64,000 bases of DNA from Nephrocerus scutellatus (GCA_947095585.1 OX352763.1:50386329-50450328), one strand, 5' to 3'; shown: positions 52,072-61,837, numbered from the stretch's first letter. Numbers and translations: made by a program. Notes: a model not told the origin generated them from the letters alone.

Positions 52072-53226
52072 TGGCAGTGAGGGCTTTGCATGCCGTGTGT
52101 GCCGCAGTGTGAACAGTGCGGTACATGTTGCGGCTGCGGTACATGATGTGGCTGTGTTACTTCGTTGGCAAATGGTGTACGGGCGGGCGGTATATGATGC
52201 GGATGCGGTACATGTTGTAGCTGTGTTATTTCGTTGACAACAGGTCGGGCTGATTGTATTGGTAACTGATACGTCGATTTATTACTGGATGGTTGGCCGT
52301 CGTGGTGTGGTAAGCGGTCGTTGCGCTTGGTTGGAACTGTGGAGCGGTTGGCCGTACGTGCGGTACGTTGGGTCGGAATGGTGGTGCGATCGGTCGCAGT
52401 TGAGGATGTCGGCTGGCGGCTGTAATGGGTCGAATGGGGTGTTGTTCTCCCATAAGGCATTCGAAGTCTTCGATTAGCAGTGTGAGCTCTGCTAATGTTG
52501 TGAACTCTCTCCGCTTAATATAATGGCGATAGTCAGTTCTCAAATTCTCGTAAATGCGGTTGAGTTTGTCCTCGCTTGTCAGACCGATATGCCATCGCAT
52601 GAGCGCCTGTATAGCCATGAGATATTCCTTCCCTTTTTCTCTGGTTGTCTGTACACCGTTACGGATTCGGTCTGCCAGTTGTGATGCAAATCGTGGCGGC
52701 AAAAAGAATCGCCTTAGTTCTTCACTAAAGTCCCTCCAATTGGCTATGAATTCCTTATTATTGCGATACCACATTAACGCATTTCCTTTTAATAATTCGG
52801 GCAAGGTGCGGACTATTCTGTCGAGTGGCAATTGATAACACTCGGCCAGTTCCTCGACTCGTTCTAAGAATTCTAATGTAGAATTCTAATGTAGTATTGC
52901 TACCACTTTCGTACTTTATCCATGACGTCCGCGTCGGATGGGAAATAGGTGGTTGTTGGTTGCGGCGCCATGGTGTCTACTGGTGAGAAGGAAAGGGTCG
53001 GTACTATTACAGTTTTGGTTGCTGTCTGGTGTGCTGGTACTCGTAACTCTTCGCATGATCTGTGTCTCTTCAGATCGCTTGATAGCAGCTTGCGGAGCTC
53101 CTCCACTGTTCCATTGTTTCCATTGATACCACGATTGCTTAATTCGGTGATCAACTCCTCTTTCCGAAGTGTATATACATCGGACGCACTCAAGCTGGTT
53201 TCACTCGTAGCCATTGTAAGAAACAA
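52023..53226 (-). pseudogene. Z gag with SAP-like N-terminus
   Basis: The N-terminal minus frame (53226-52900) contains at residues 20-48 the SAP-like pattern LRKEELITELSNRGI, then TVEELRKLL. Capsid frame 52831-52226 has LPELLKGNALMWYRNNKEFI, FLPPRFASQLADRIRNGVQT, KEYLMAIQALM and a DFECLMGE end. A His/Pro-rich linker (52460-52120: repeated PHHxPxxxxP) and a Cys/His cluster CSHCGTHGMQSPHC follow in frame 52460-52023. Frameshifts lie near 52870 and 52250. A gypsy Gag of ordinary layout apart from the SAP-like start. Confidence 0.8.
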
Positions 53227-53229
53227 GAA

Positions 53230-54310
53230 TTGTTGATATTTCGTAGTTTAGACACTCCCCGTTTGGTGCCTATTAGTTTTATAGTGGTGACGCACTCCCC
53301 ACTTACGTAAATATCACAATGGTTGTTCTGTCGGCGAGGGTTTTTTCTGGTAGTGCGAGCGGGAGTTACTGGTGTCGGCGTTTGCTGTATACTAAATATA
53401 TATTTTTTTACTTGTGTGTTCGGTCGACTGGCACAAGTTCTTGTTACTCGGTGAGCCTGGTGGGTATATATATGTGTATGTTTATTCAGTTTGACATAGG
53501 ATTGTTGCTGGCTACTGGTAATTCTGTGTATGTATGCCCCCTGTGTTTTTCTTTTTTTGTGTTTTTTTTTCTTTCTTATAATCGAAGTTGTGTAGTGATC
53601 AAAACATGAATTCTGGTTGGTATGTTTGGGTTTTTCACAAGCGTTGCTATGTTTACTTTACTGGTGTATGTAGGATTTCTTATATTTTATTTTACTACTA
53701 TTTTTCTGGTGTATGTAAAAATTCTTATATTTTATTTTACTACTATTTTTCTTGTGTATGTAAAATTCTTATATTTTATTTTACTATTATTATTTTTCCT
53801 TTACTTCATAAAGGTTCTTTTTATTTACATGAACGAAATGTCTTAATATACTTATTATACGATACTTATTATAATTTTGGGTAGGTTGGGCGGTTTGTTC
53901 GGTTATCTGGTAGGAGGGGGGGGATGCTCGCACTTTATTTATTGCTGTATTGCACTAAATTCGGTATTTTGTCTTCTCTTGTGGTTTTTGAATTTTTGCG
54001 TCCCATGTCTATAAATTTTTCGTTCACCAGGTTGAGAATTTTGTGAATTGAATGAATGAGTGTATTGACATGGGACCGTTTAAAGTAAAGAACAATATTA
54101 TGTGTCTATATGTAGTCACTGTGCCTATCAATTTGGATATTTGCATATGGGCAACAGTGCTGTAGACAGAAATGAGTATATTGTTTGTGTACTCGAGTAA
54201 TTTGTGCGTGCAGCATAGTATGATTTGCCGTCGGTATTTCGGGAAAATCTACTTATGTGGTATACATATATTTTATTCGTGATATGTGATAATAATATAT
54301 TTTACTCGTA
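53230..54310 (-). other. Z leader/5' LTR-like region with minisatellite
   Basis: This is AT-rich non-coding sequence. A roughly 47-bp unit (GGTGTATGTAAAAATTCTTA then TATTTTATTTTACTACTATTTTTC) repeats three times at 53661-53800, giving spurious Phe/Tyr-rich frames. The 85-bp repeat copy follows at 53797-53877. From 53930 to 54310 nothing was recognised until the protease coding of P at about 54320. The PBS of Z was not identified with confidence. Confidence 0.5.
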
Positions 54311-55540
54311 TGGTTTGTAACGTTTGTTGGTTTACGGAAACCAACTTCGTGTACAACTCGATTCCGGATCTGACTGGACGATTATTTCTGCAAAGAATTG
54401 GAAGTTGCTGGGATCGCCGGCATTAGTCGCCTGCGAAGAGCAAGCCATGAGCGCTTCAGGAGACCCAGTTAAGATGCTTGGGAGATTTACGGCACGATTG
54501 AGATTGCATGACCGAGAAGACGTAGGTTCGTGTAATGTAGCAAATTCCGATTTAAACGTGCTTGGAAGTGATTGGATGGTAGCTCTGGATATATGGAGCG
54601 TGCCCATTGCAAGCAGAACAAGGTTGTCGAAAAGATAGGCAGCACAAAAATTAGCGAGGAAATCAAGCAAAAATTTCCATCGCTTTTCATTAACTCTTTG
54701 GGTCTGTGCAACAAAATGAAGGCATCTTTAACACTAAAGCCGGGAACTAAATCAATCTTTCGCAACAGGCGCCCGGTGCCCTTCGCAGCAGCGGAGGCGA
54801 TTAAAAATGAGCTTAAGCGTTTGCAATTGTTGGGAGTAATCAATCCGGTCAATTACTCGGATTTCGCCGCACCATTAGTAGCTGTAAAAAGAAAGGACGG
54901 GCGCATACGCATTTGTGCCGATTATTCAACAGGCTTGAATGAAGCACTGGAACCGAACAAGCATCCGTTGCCTACGCCTGAAGAAATTTTTGCAAAGTTG
55001 AGTCAGTACCGAGTGTTCAGTAAAATTGACCTGTCCGACGCTTTTTTGCAGGTGGAGATTGATGACGAATCGAAGCGACGATCAATACGCATTGTGGACT
55101 ATTTCAAGTAAACAGCCTGCAACCAGGTGTGAAGACAGTTCCGGGCATTTTCTAGCAACTAATCGACACGATGATGAGCGGAGCTAACGGCACTTTTCCC
55201 TTCATTGACGATTTTATTGTTGGAGGTAGAGACGAGAAAGATCATCGAGGCAATCTCTTCGAAGCATTGAAGCGCATCCAAGAATACGGTTTTCGGCTTA
55301 AGCTCGATAAGTGTTTGTTTGGCCAGAACGAGTTAGAGCTTTTGGGCCACATAGTTGACGCAAATGGCTTGCGACCAAATCCCCAGAAAATCGAGATGCT
55401 GAAGCTAATTCCCGCACCAAAAGACGTCAAACAATTGCAATCATTCCTAGGGGCCGTTACATGGTACAGCAAATTCGTAAAACAGCTAAAAGACCTTCGC
55501 GGGCCGTTGGACGAATTGTGCAGCGATGTGCCTTTTGAGT
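54311..55540 (+). pseudogene. P protease and reverse transcriptase
   Basis: Frame 54324-54638 encodes RVQLDSGSDWTIISAKNWKL (active site DSGSD) and NVLGSDWMVALDIW. Frame 54572-55111 gives the RT: FRNRRPVPFAAAEAIKNELK, APLVAVKRKDGRIRICADYS, HPLPTPEEIFAKLSQ and FSKIDLSDAFLQVEIDD. After a deletion at about 55090, frame 55171-55680 continues with TFPFIDDFIVGGRDEKD (palm, FIDD) and LLGHIVDANGLRPNPQKIEM. The first catalytic Asp and both palm Asp survive but in different frames. Confidence 0.85.
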
Positions 55541-55922
55541 GGCGAGCAGCGCACCAAGCATTTCGGTTTACACGGCTAGCCGGTTACAGCGTTACGTACT
55601 CATCATGCTCACTTACGAGTTCACTATCAAATACGTGGACACGCATAGTTTTGCGTATGCAGACTTCATTTCGAGATTGATTGCCGATCACGAGAAACCA
55701 GATGAAGAAGTTGTCATTGGAAGTTTGGAAAAATTAAAATGCTTTGGCGGATGTTTCGCAATCGATACAGCAAAACAGCTACCAGTAACGTTTGAAGCCA
55801 TGCAATATGAAACCAGCACATGTGAAACATTGACAAAACTCTCCGACCTCATCAAAAACTGGTGGCAGCGATCACCGAAGCAGATAAGGGAACCAGAGGT
55901 TGCAAAATTCTTTCCTCGATGA
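55541..55922 (+). pseudogene. P RNase H tail and linker
   Basis: Frame 55539-55922 encodes RLQRYVLIMLTYEFTIKYVD, SFAYADFISRLIADHEKPDE: only the last part of a mag-like RNase H and the linker to integrase. The body of RNase H between AAHQAF (about 55560) and SRLQRY is deleted. TGA at 55920-55922 ends the frame before the integrase zinc domain. Confidence 0.75.
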
Positions 55923-55949
55923 GAAGGACTAACGACCATTCTAGGGTAC

Positions 55950-56782
55950 GTATTTTATGGTGATCGCATTATTGTTCTGAGTCGCTACCGTAATCGTATC
56001 CTTGCCGAGCTCCACCAAGGCCATCCAGGAGTGGCTCGCATGAAAATGTTGGCACGGAGCAAGGTGTACTGGCCATCAGGACGTCGAAAAACTTGTGAAG
56101 CTATGTGGAAATTGTTCTATTAGCGCTAGAACACCAACCAAGTGCACGTTGCAGTCGTGGCCAGTGCCCAAGGGCCCGTGGTCGAGAGTACACATAGATT
56201 TTGCTGGGCCCGTTAAAGATTTTTGGTACTTGGTGATCGTTGATGCATTTAACAAGTCGCCAGAGGTTTTTTAAATGCAGTCAACAACAACCGAAAAGAC
56301 GATCGGACGTTTAGAGGGTGTGTTTTCCCGCCAAGGACTCTGCGACACCATCGTCTCAGACAACGGTCCCCAATTTGTGTCAGAAAGATTCCAGTCATTC
56401 TGCAGGGAAAACGGCATCGAACACAGCAGAACAGCACCGTTTCATCCTCAATCAAATGGTCAGGCCGAAAAATTTGTTGACTCGTTGAAGATCGGATTAG
56501 AAAAATTAGAAATTCTTGATGTGCTATCGTTACACACCTTCGTTTGCTCTCGGTATGAAGTCACCCTTTCAAGTGATGATGGGACGACCGATGAAAATTA
56601 AGTTAGACTTGTGTAAAATAAGAACCAATCGTCCGATTGAGCGCAATACAAAAATGGAACAACAGTTCAACCGGCATCACGGCGCAAGGTGTAAGGAGTT
56701 CGAAGCTGGTGATGAAGTGCTGGTCAAAACGTTCTGTAACAACAAGTGGAAATGGTCACCCGGAGTAGTTGTCAAGAGATGT
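55950..56782 (+). pseudogene. P integrase, duplicate copy 1
   Basis: This carries the zinc-domain start (AELHQGHPGVARMKML), LVIVDAFNKSPEVF, VSDNGPQFVSERFQSF (second catalytic Asp), QSNGQAEKFVDSLKIG (Glu) and FALGMKSPFQVMMGRPMK. Stops occur at 56121-56123 and 56272-56274, identical in copy 2. The copy ends mid-protein at the duplication junction. Confidence 0.8.
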
Positions 56783-57584
56783 GTCGCTACCGTAATCGTA
56801 TCCTTGCCGAGCTCCACCAAGGCCATCCAGGAGTGGCTCGCATGAAAATGTTGGCACGGAGCAAGGTGTACTGGCCATCAGGACGTCGAAAAACTTGTGA
56901 AGCTATGTGGAAATTGTTCTATTAGCGCTAGAACACCAACCAAGTGCACGTTGCAGTCGTGGCCAGTGCCCAAGGGCCCGTGGTCGAGAGTACACATAGA
57001 TTTTGCTGGGCCCGTTAAAGATTTTTGGTACTTGGTGATCGTTGATGCATTTAACAAGTCGCCAGAGGTTTTTTAAATGCAGTCAACAACAACCGAAAAG
57101 ACGATCGGACGTTTAGAGGGTGTGTTTTCCCGCCAAGGACTCTGCGACACCATCGTCTCAGACAACGGTCCCCAATTTGTGTCAGAAAGATTCCAGTCAT
57201 TCTGCAGGGAAAACGGCATCGAACACAGCAGAACAGCACCGTTTCATCCTCAATCAAATGGTCAGGCCGAAAAATTTGTTGACTCGTTGAAGATCGGATT
57301 AGAAAAATTAGAAATTCTTGATGTGCTATCGTTACACACCTTCGTTTGCTCTCGGTATGAAGTCACCCTTTCAAGTGATGATGGGACGACCGATGAAAAT
57401 TAAGTTAGACTTGTGTAAAATAAGAACCAATCGTCCGATTGAGCGCAATACAAAAATGGAACAACAGTTCAACCGGCATCACGGCGCAAGGTGTAAGGAG
57501 TTCGAAGCTGGTGATGAAGTGCTGGTCAAAACGTTCTGTAACAACAAGTGGAAATGGTCACCCGGAGTAGTTGTCAAGAGATGT
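55981..57584 (+). repeat. 802-bp perfect-looking tandem duplication in P integrase
   Basis: GTCGCTACCGTAATCG starts at 55981 and again at 56783; the copies end at 56782 and 57584 (both ..GTCAAGAGATGT). No difference was noticed between copies, and the embedded 108-codon frames are identical. The unit spans the integrase zinc domain, catalytic core and C-terminal start. Junction homology is one or two bases. Confidence 0.95.
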
Positions 57585-57905
57585 GGATTGGTAAACTACT
57601 TAGTTTTAACAGAAACAGCGATGGGCAAGAGGGAATTTAAAAGCCATGCAAACCAAATGAAAAAGCGATTTACCTTCCTCGATGACTACGACAACATTTT
57701 GCTGGACGATTTTGGGTTATCAGCACCAACAAAACGAGTAATAGAGCCGGAGGTCTTACCTGAACAGGAAGTAGTATCCGAGGACGAGCTTTTCGAGGAT
57801 GCCAGGGAAGATTCTGAAGCAGAAATGCCTCAACCACGTCGCACGACTCGAGCTGGGGCCGGAAGATTCCCACAGCGTTTCGAGGACTACGACATGAGAA
57901 GGTGA
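56783..57905 (+). pseudogene. P integrase, duplicate copy 2 with C-terminus
   Basis: It repeats copy 1 and then continues uniquely: the 195-codon frame 57318-57905 passes through EAGDEVLVKTFCNNKWKWSP (GPY/F-like fold), RCGLVNYLVLTETAMGKREF and an acidic tail (SEDELFEDAREDSEAEMPQP, RRTTRAGAGRFP). It ends at TGA 57903-57905, about 110 bp before the 3' LTR. The tail is as expected for mag-type integrases. The stops upstream are shared with copy 1, so decay preceded the duplication. Confidence 0.8.
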
Positions 57906-58016
57906 ATTCGCCAATCATTGCGATAACACGTTATTTGGTTGTTTATTTATAATATTGTTTTTCATTTTTGTTTTTTAATAATTCAGTGTTATCTTTGTTT
58001 TGTGATGTGGGAGAAG

Positions 58017-58225
58017 TGTTGTGACGTGCAACACATATATTTATTTACATGTGACATGTACATAATAGGCTGCATGTTTGTGGACTTGTGGCATGGCTGT
58101 TTTGTGGTCTGGCAGCCGAAGTGCGCAACCCAAACAGAGCAGACGCAGACGAATTGACCTTTCATTCAATAAAGAAAACATTTAAGAAACGAGACAAGTG
58201 AATTGTATTTTTGACAAACACAACA
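58017..58225 (+). repeat. 3' LTR of P (209 bp)
   Basis: TGTTGTGACGTGCAACACAT...GACAAACACAACA, with 7-bp terminal inverted repeats. ATTCAATAAAGAAAAC near 58165 provides AATAAA. GTGGGAGAAG just upstream may act as the purine primer. The target copy GTTTT follows at 58226. Confidence 0.9.
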
Positions 58226-58535
58226 GTTTTCTTGTTCTAAGACAGCGCTTATAGCATAGTCTGAAACGTCTGTCGTGAGGTGGAATTCTTTTTTGAAATC
58301 TGCAAAAGTGAGAATTACGTCCTCGGAAACTAGAGTATTTTTGATTTTATGAAATGCTTCTAAGGCTTCGTTATCTAAATGGATAACCTTTTTGCTAGAG
58401 GATTGCTTGGACGTCCGTCCATCTTCCCCTCTTAAAAGGACTGTCAGTGGTTTTGACAATTTTGCATAATCCTTAATAAACCTATGATAAAACCCTGATA
58501 GGCCTAAGATATGAAAATGAAGATATGATGAATCC
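58226..58535 (-). pseudogene. E3 RNase H start / RT end, right part
   Basis: This is the minus-strand continuation of 47122-47336: frame 58459-58166 reads LTVLLRGEDGRTSKQSSSKK, ALEAFHKIKNTLVSEDVILT and HLTTDVSDYAISAVLEQEN, the RNase H first-Asp block. It retains a segment (LDNEALEAFHKIKN) that E1 and E2 have lost. It ends at about 58535 in ATGATGAATCCTAA, where LINE A3 begins on the other strand. Confidence 0.85.
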
Positions 58536-59700
58536 TAATTAATTTGGTGAAAGCAAAGCTGTTGCACTCGATATTTCTAAGGCATTTGACAGAGTTTGGC
58601 ATTAAGCTCTTTTGTCATAAATTCGTGCCTTTGGTGTCGATGATAAACTGCTTTATTGGATTAGAAGCTATCTTTTGGACCGCTCAATTCAAGTAGTTTT
58701 GGACGGATTCAAGTCTGAAATACACCGCATAAATGCTGGCGTTCCCCAGGGCTCTGTTCTGTCCCCGACACTCTTTCTCAGTTTTTTTTAATAATCTCTT
58801 ATCTATGACTTCTAATCCAATTCACTATTTCGCTGACGACAGCACTCTCAGATTCTCATATAAGTTTGAGGAACGTCTCTCCACATCTCATGTGGAACTC
58901 AAACAACTTCGTATGTTAAGCACGTTAAATTCTGTCTTAGACAGCCACAGCATAATAAAATGGGGAGAAAACAATCGAGAAAAATTTAACGCTTCCAAAA
59001 TCCAATGCTGTCTCTTGTCGCAATTCTCGGTATGTGCGTTAACGACAAGCTTCGTTGTAATGACCACATATTTACCGTCGCTAAATATGCTGGGAAATGT
59101 TTAGGTTTTCTAACCCGGTGCAAGAAATATTTCACTCACTATGACCTGGATACTATCTACAAGGCTTTTATTCGCCCTAAACTTGAGTACAATTGTCATA
59201 TTTGGTCTGGTGCGCCTAAAACCACCTTGCATCAACTAGATAGAATACAAAACCGTGCGATAAAACTTATCGGTGACGAAAACATTGCGAAATCAATAGA
59301 TTCGCTTGAACACCGCAAGAACGTCTCCTGCTTGTCACTGTTTTATCGCTTCTTCCACCAGCGGTGCTCAAGGGAAATAGCCAGTTGCATACCACCTCTC
59401 CTTGAATTCAACCGCAATACTCGTGGCGCTCTAAATGCATATCAGTTTACCCTTAAGCCCATCTTCGGACGTACAGTTAAGTTCAGGGATTCGTTCTTCA
59501 GCCGTACAACACGTATGTGGAATGCTCTGCCAAGCTCTGTCTTTCCACATCACTATGATCCACAGACATTCAAAACACAAGCTCATAGACATCTCCTCTC
59601 TTCTTCTCTAACGCCCACGCTGTGCCAAGCATATTGCCGAACATAATAAGGGTGCGAACCTCTTTTTGCGTGCGCAAATTATAAAAAAAATAAAAAAAAG
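58536..59700 (+). pseudogene. LINE A3 reverse transcriptase and 3' end
   Basis: Starts in FGESKAVALDISKAFDRVWH (catalytic Asp) and runs through AFGVDDKLLYWIRSYLLDRS, INAGVPQGSVLSPTLF and the palm HYFADDSTLRFSYKF. Frame 59005-59646 continues to the C-terminus (LDRIQNRAIKLIGDENIAKS, GRTVKFRDSFFSRTTRMW). The 3' UTR ends at an A-rich tail (about 59682-59699). TAA in the WH-ALLS region and two frameshifts are present. It is the best RT palm of family A here and probably the 3' part of LINE A2. Confidence 0.85.
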
Positions 59701-60420
59701 GGGTATGGTGTCGAAAGTAGTGGCCATGGTTCGCTTCCTGTTCTCTTTTTCTTTCTTTGATTTAGGAATTTTGAATTCATTTTAGTATAAAATGTTTAAA
59801 TTAATCTATTTTTTTTGTGTTTCTTCTTTAATTTAATAATTAAAAAGGTTTACGATAATACTAATGATGAATAATTAAGTTCTAATTATTATTAAAATAA
59901 GAGAGATTTATTCTCTTCATTAAATTTCTTTCTAAATTTTACTTTACTATAATTGATGATTCCAATTCCAACTATAAAAAAAAAATTCAATAAAAACTTA
60001 GTAGAGCGTAAAACGAAGCAAAAAGACTTAGAGACAATAGATCCTAAGCAAAGTAAAAAAGACTTAGAGACAATAGATCCTAAGCAAAACAAAAAAGACT
60101 TAGAGAGAATAGATCCTAAGCAAAAACAAAAAAAAACTTAGAAAAAACTAAGCATTCTTTAAAACCAACAACAAACTTGGTAGACAGTAAATCTAAGAAA
60201 AAATGAAAATAAAAATTTGAGCCAAAAAGAGCAAATGGAATCACAGATTGAAGAAAAATTAATAAAATGAAAGACTAAGTCAAAGAAAGTTAAGGAACAA
60301 GCGCAAAAATGTTTAATCCAACGAAGTGAGGTAATTGATGTTTCTAAAAGTAAGCCTTCTATATATTTTCAAAACCAGAACGTATGTTTTGATGGAGCAG
60401 AACAGAACATCATGAAAACC
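59701..60420 (+). other. AT-rich stretch with a 36-nt coding-phase repeat
   Basis: Mostly low-complexity sequence. At 60021-60128 a 36-base unit (AAAAAAGACTTAGAGACAAT then AGATCCTAAGCAAAGT) repeats three times, giving 12-residue repeats KKDLETIDPKQ(S/N) in a 62-codon frame (59953-60141). It may be the degraded Gag or linker of the gypsy-type element whose pol lies just downstream, but no Gag motif is visible. No other gene was recognised. Confidence 0.45.
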
Positions 60421-60423
60421 AAA

Positions 60424-61061
60424 CAAAAAATTTTGACGTCCAGATTAACATACCTGCACGAAGTACTCTATTTTCTAAAGTCGCTTTTAATTGTGCAAAT
60501 AACGTCGTCATTCGGAAGAAACAGGTTTCACCTGGGGTCTTTTTGGCCTCTTCCATCGCCCGGTCAAGTGACAACTTTGCGAAAGTCTTACTCCTAAATA
60601 TTAATGAATACCCAGTGCAGCTAAAAGCACACGAGCTAAGTTTAGAATGTGATAATTTAGACGAGTTTAATTTTCTCTCAACAGATCCGGAAAACGATCC
60701 GGTATATAAACGTTTAGAAAAGCTGGAAAAACTAGTGGACATAAACCACTGTAATAAAGAAGAAAGATCTTCTATAGTCCAGATATGTCGTGAGTTTAAC
60801 GATTTGTTTTATTTACCTGGAGACAAGCTCACTTGTACCAATGCAGCTACACACCAGATAATCCCTGAAGTAGGTAAACCTCCTATATATGTTCGACCAT
60901 ATAGACTGCCAGAAACAAGCAGAGCTGAAATTAATAAACAGGTAGACGAAATGCTCGAAAATGATATTATCCGACCAAGCTACAGTCCTTGGAATTCTCC
61001 TCTGTTACTTGTTCCTAAAAAACCTGATGCTCAAGGTAACAAAAAATGGCGAGTAGTTGTA
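60424..61061 (+). pseudogene. 412/mdg1-like gypsy pol fragment (linker and RT start)
   Basis: One plus frame from about 60424 to 61061 encodes FDVQINIPARSTLFSKVAFN, VSPGVFLASSIARSSDNFAK and VLLLNINEYPVQL, then LEKLVDINHCNKEERSSIVQ, FNDLFYLPGDKLTCTNAATH and the RT fingers YVRPYRLPETSRAEINKQVD, DNIIRPS-like and PLLLVPKKPDAQG, KKWRVVV. That order is typical of the 412/mdg1 lineage. It stops abruptly in the WRVVV codons, at the first base of a tRNA-like sequence. The rest of pol is absent. Confidence 0.8.
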
Positions 61062-61146
61062 GGTAGCGTGGACGAGCGGTCCAAGGCTCTGGTTTGAGGC
61101 ACCAGTATCCTCGGAGGCGTGGGTTCGCATCCCACCCCTGCCACCA
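61062..61146 (+). tRNA. tRNA-Leu-like sequence (anticodon GAG) with encoded CCA, probably a pseudogene
   Basis: An 82-nt cloverleaf can be drawn: acceptor GGTAGCG (61062-61068) with CCCTGCC (61136-61142), one C-C mismatch; D arm GACGAGCGGTCCAAGGC with one mismatch; anticodon stem CTGGT/ACCAG (61089-61093, 61101-61105) with loop TTGAGGC, anticodon GAG at 61096-61098; a class II variable arm; T arm GTGGG/CCCAC with loop TTCGCAT. From memory it matches insect tRNA-Leu(AAG) apart from several changes. CCA is present in the DNA (61144-61146), which nuclear tRNA genes lack, so it probably came from a mature tRNA. A-box and B-box are partly altered. Confidence 0.7.
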
Positions 61147-61837
61147 AATGTTTTACGCCGAATTTAATAGCCGTGCTTCTTTGTGTGACCAAGGGCAGAG
61201 CTACTTGGGCGGAGAGTTAATTAAAAAGAGCCGTTTATTTAGTATTGTTTTTCAATTTATGTACTTTATCATATTTCTTGATTATAAATTACCAGAGAGG
61301 CCCGCTGTGTTAGGCGTAGCTGCGACCTCTACTAGTTAATTTTTTTATATTTTTATTAACTTAATATTTTTTCAATCCTAGGGAGGCCCGCTGTCTTAAG
61401 CAAATGTTTACTTAAATAAAAATAAAAATCACTTTATTAAATAATTAAAATTTTTTACATCTAAAGCTTACAATAACATTTTCGGGAACATTCCACGCTG
61501 GTAGGATGCTTTTTTTCCTTTTTTCAATGTACTGGGGAAGCTGTCCTACACTTCCTCGTGGTATAGTTTTTCTTCTGATCAACTATAAGTCCTCAGTGGG
61601 TGCTGCTCAGAATTATTTTTGGGTTCCAATTTTTTTTTTTGCTTTGGGCAGGATCAAAGTTCTATTACAAATTTCGCACACACGGCGAGCTACTTGAGGT
61701 CGACTTGAATTGCGTTTTTATTTGCTTGAGATTCCTTTTTTCCCCTTTTGCCTTTTTAAGCACGAAGTTAGAATACCAATTAAACACACGCGCCGAGCTA
61801 CTTTACTTTTTATTTTGATTAGTTTTCTGAGATTAAC
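61147..61837. other. Unassigned stretch between the tRNA-like sequence and E 5' LTR
   Basis: No coding motif. A short direct repeat, GAGGCCCGCTGT, occurs at about 61299 and 61382, and a CACGGCGAGCTACTT / CACGCGCCGAGCTACTTTA pair at 61680 and 61788. It could contain LTR or leader remains of a further element, because in reverse the tRNA CCA side would read as a PBS (TGGTGGCAGGGGTGGGAT) next to it. E's own PBS was not recognised beside the LTR. Confidence 0.4.

Larger units (their letters stand above)
48200..54310 (-). mobile_element. Gypsy-type element Z, minus strand, nested in P
   Basis: The minus strand reads leader (53300-53230), gag (53226-52023), protease (52071-51610), RT (51610-50840), RNase H (50758-50510) and integrase (50184-48953). 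Non-coding LTR-like sequence lies at both ends (48200-48950 and 53230-54310), sharing the 85-bp repeat and a GGTTTGTTCGGTT-type block (48435 and 53891). Exact LTR limits were not determined. No env. A mariner MITE sits between RNase H and integrase. Z interrupts P between the gag zinc knuckle and the protease. Confidence 0.8.
47337..58225 (+). mobile_element. mag-like gypsy element P with nested Z
   Basis: Ends TGTTGTGACG...AAACACAACA are terminal inverted repeats (TGTTGTG/CACAACA) and the target GTTTT is duplicated (47332-47336 and 58226-58230). The 5' LTR is only a stub and the 3' LTR is 209 bp. Gag is at 47373-48113. Protease, RT, integrase and 3' LTR are at 54311-58225. About 6.2 kb in the middle is another gypsy element (Z, minus strand). 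The RT box ICADYSTGLNEALE and the FIDD palm variant suggest the mag lineage. Confidence 0.85.

Noticed and set aside
52259..53236. Plus-strand frames of 60-95 codons across 52.2-53.2 kb
   Set aside because: They are antisense to Z gag, whose minus-strand frames carry the recognisable capsid motifs.
53319..53884. Phe/Tyr/Ile-rich frames of 74-98 codons
   Set aside because: They are produced by the T-rich 47-bp minisatellite in the Z leader/LTR region. The apparent membrane segments are compositional.
61062..61146. A functional nuclear tRNA-Leu gene
   Set aside because: Acceptor and D-stem mismatches, an unusual GAG anticodon, encoded CCA and the junction with a broken RT frame all favour a retro-derived pseudogene, although the cloverleaf is recognisable.
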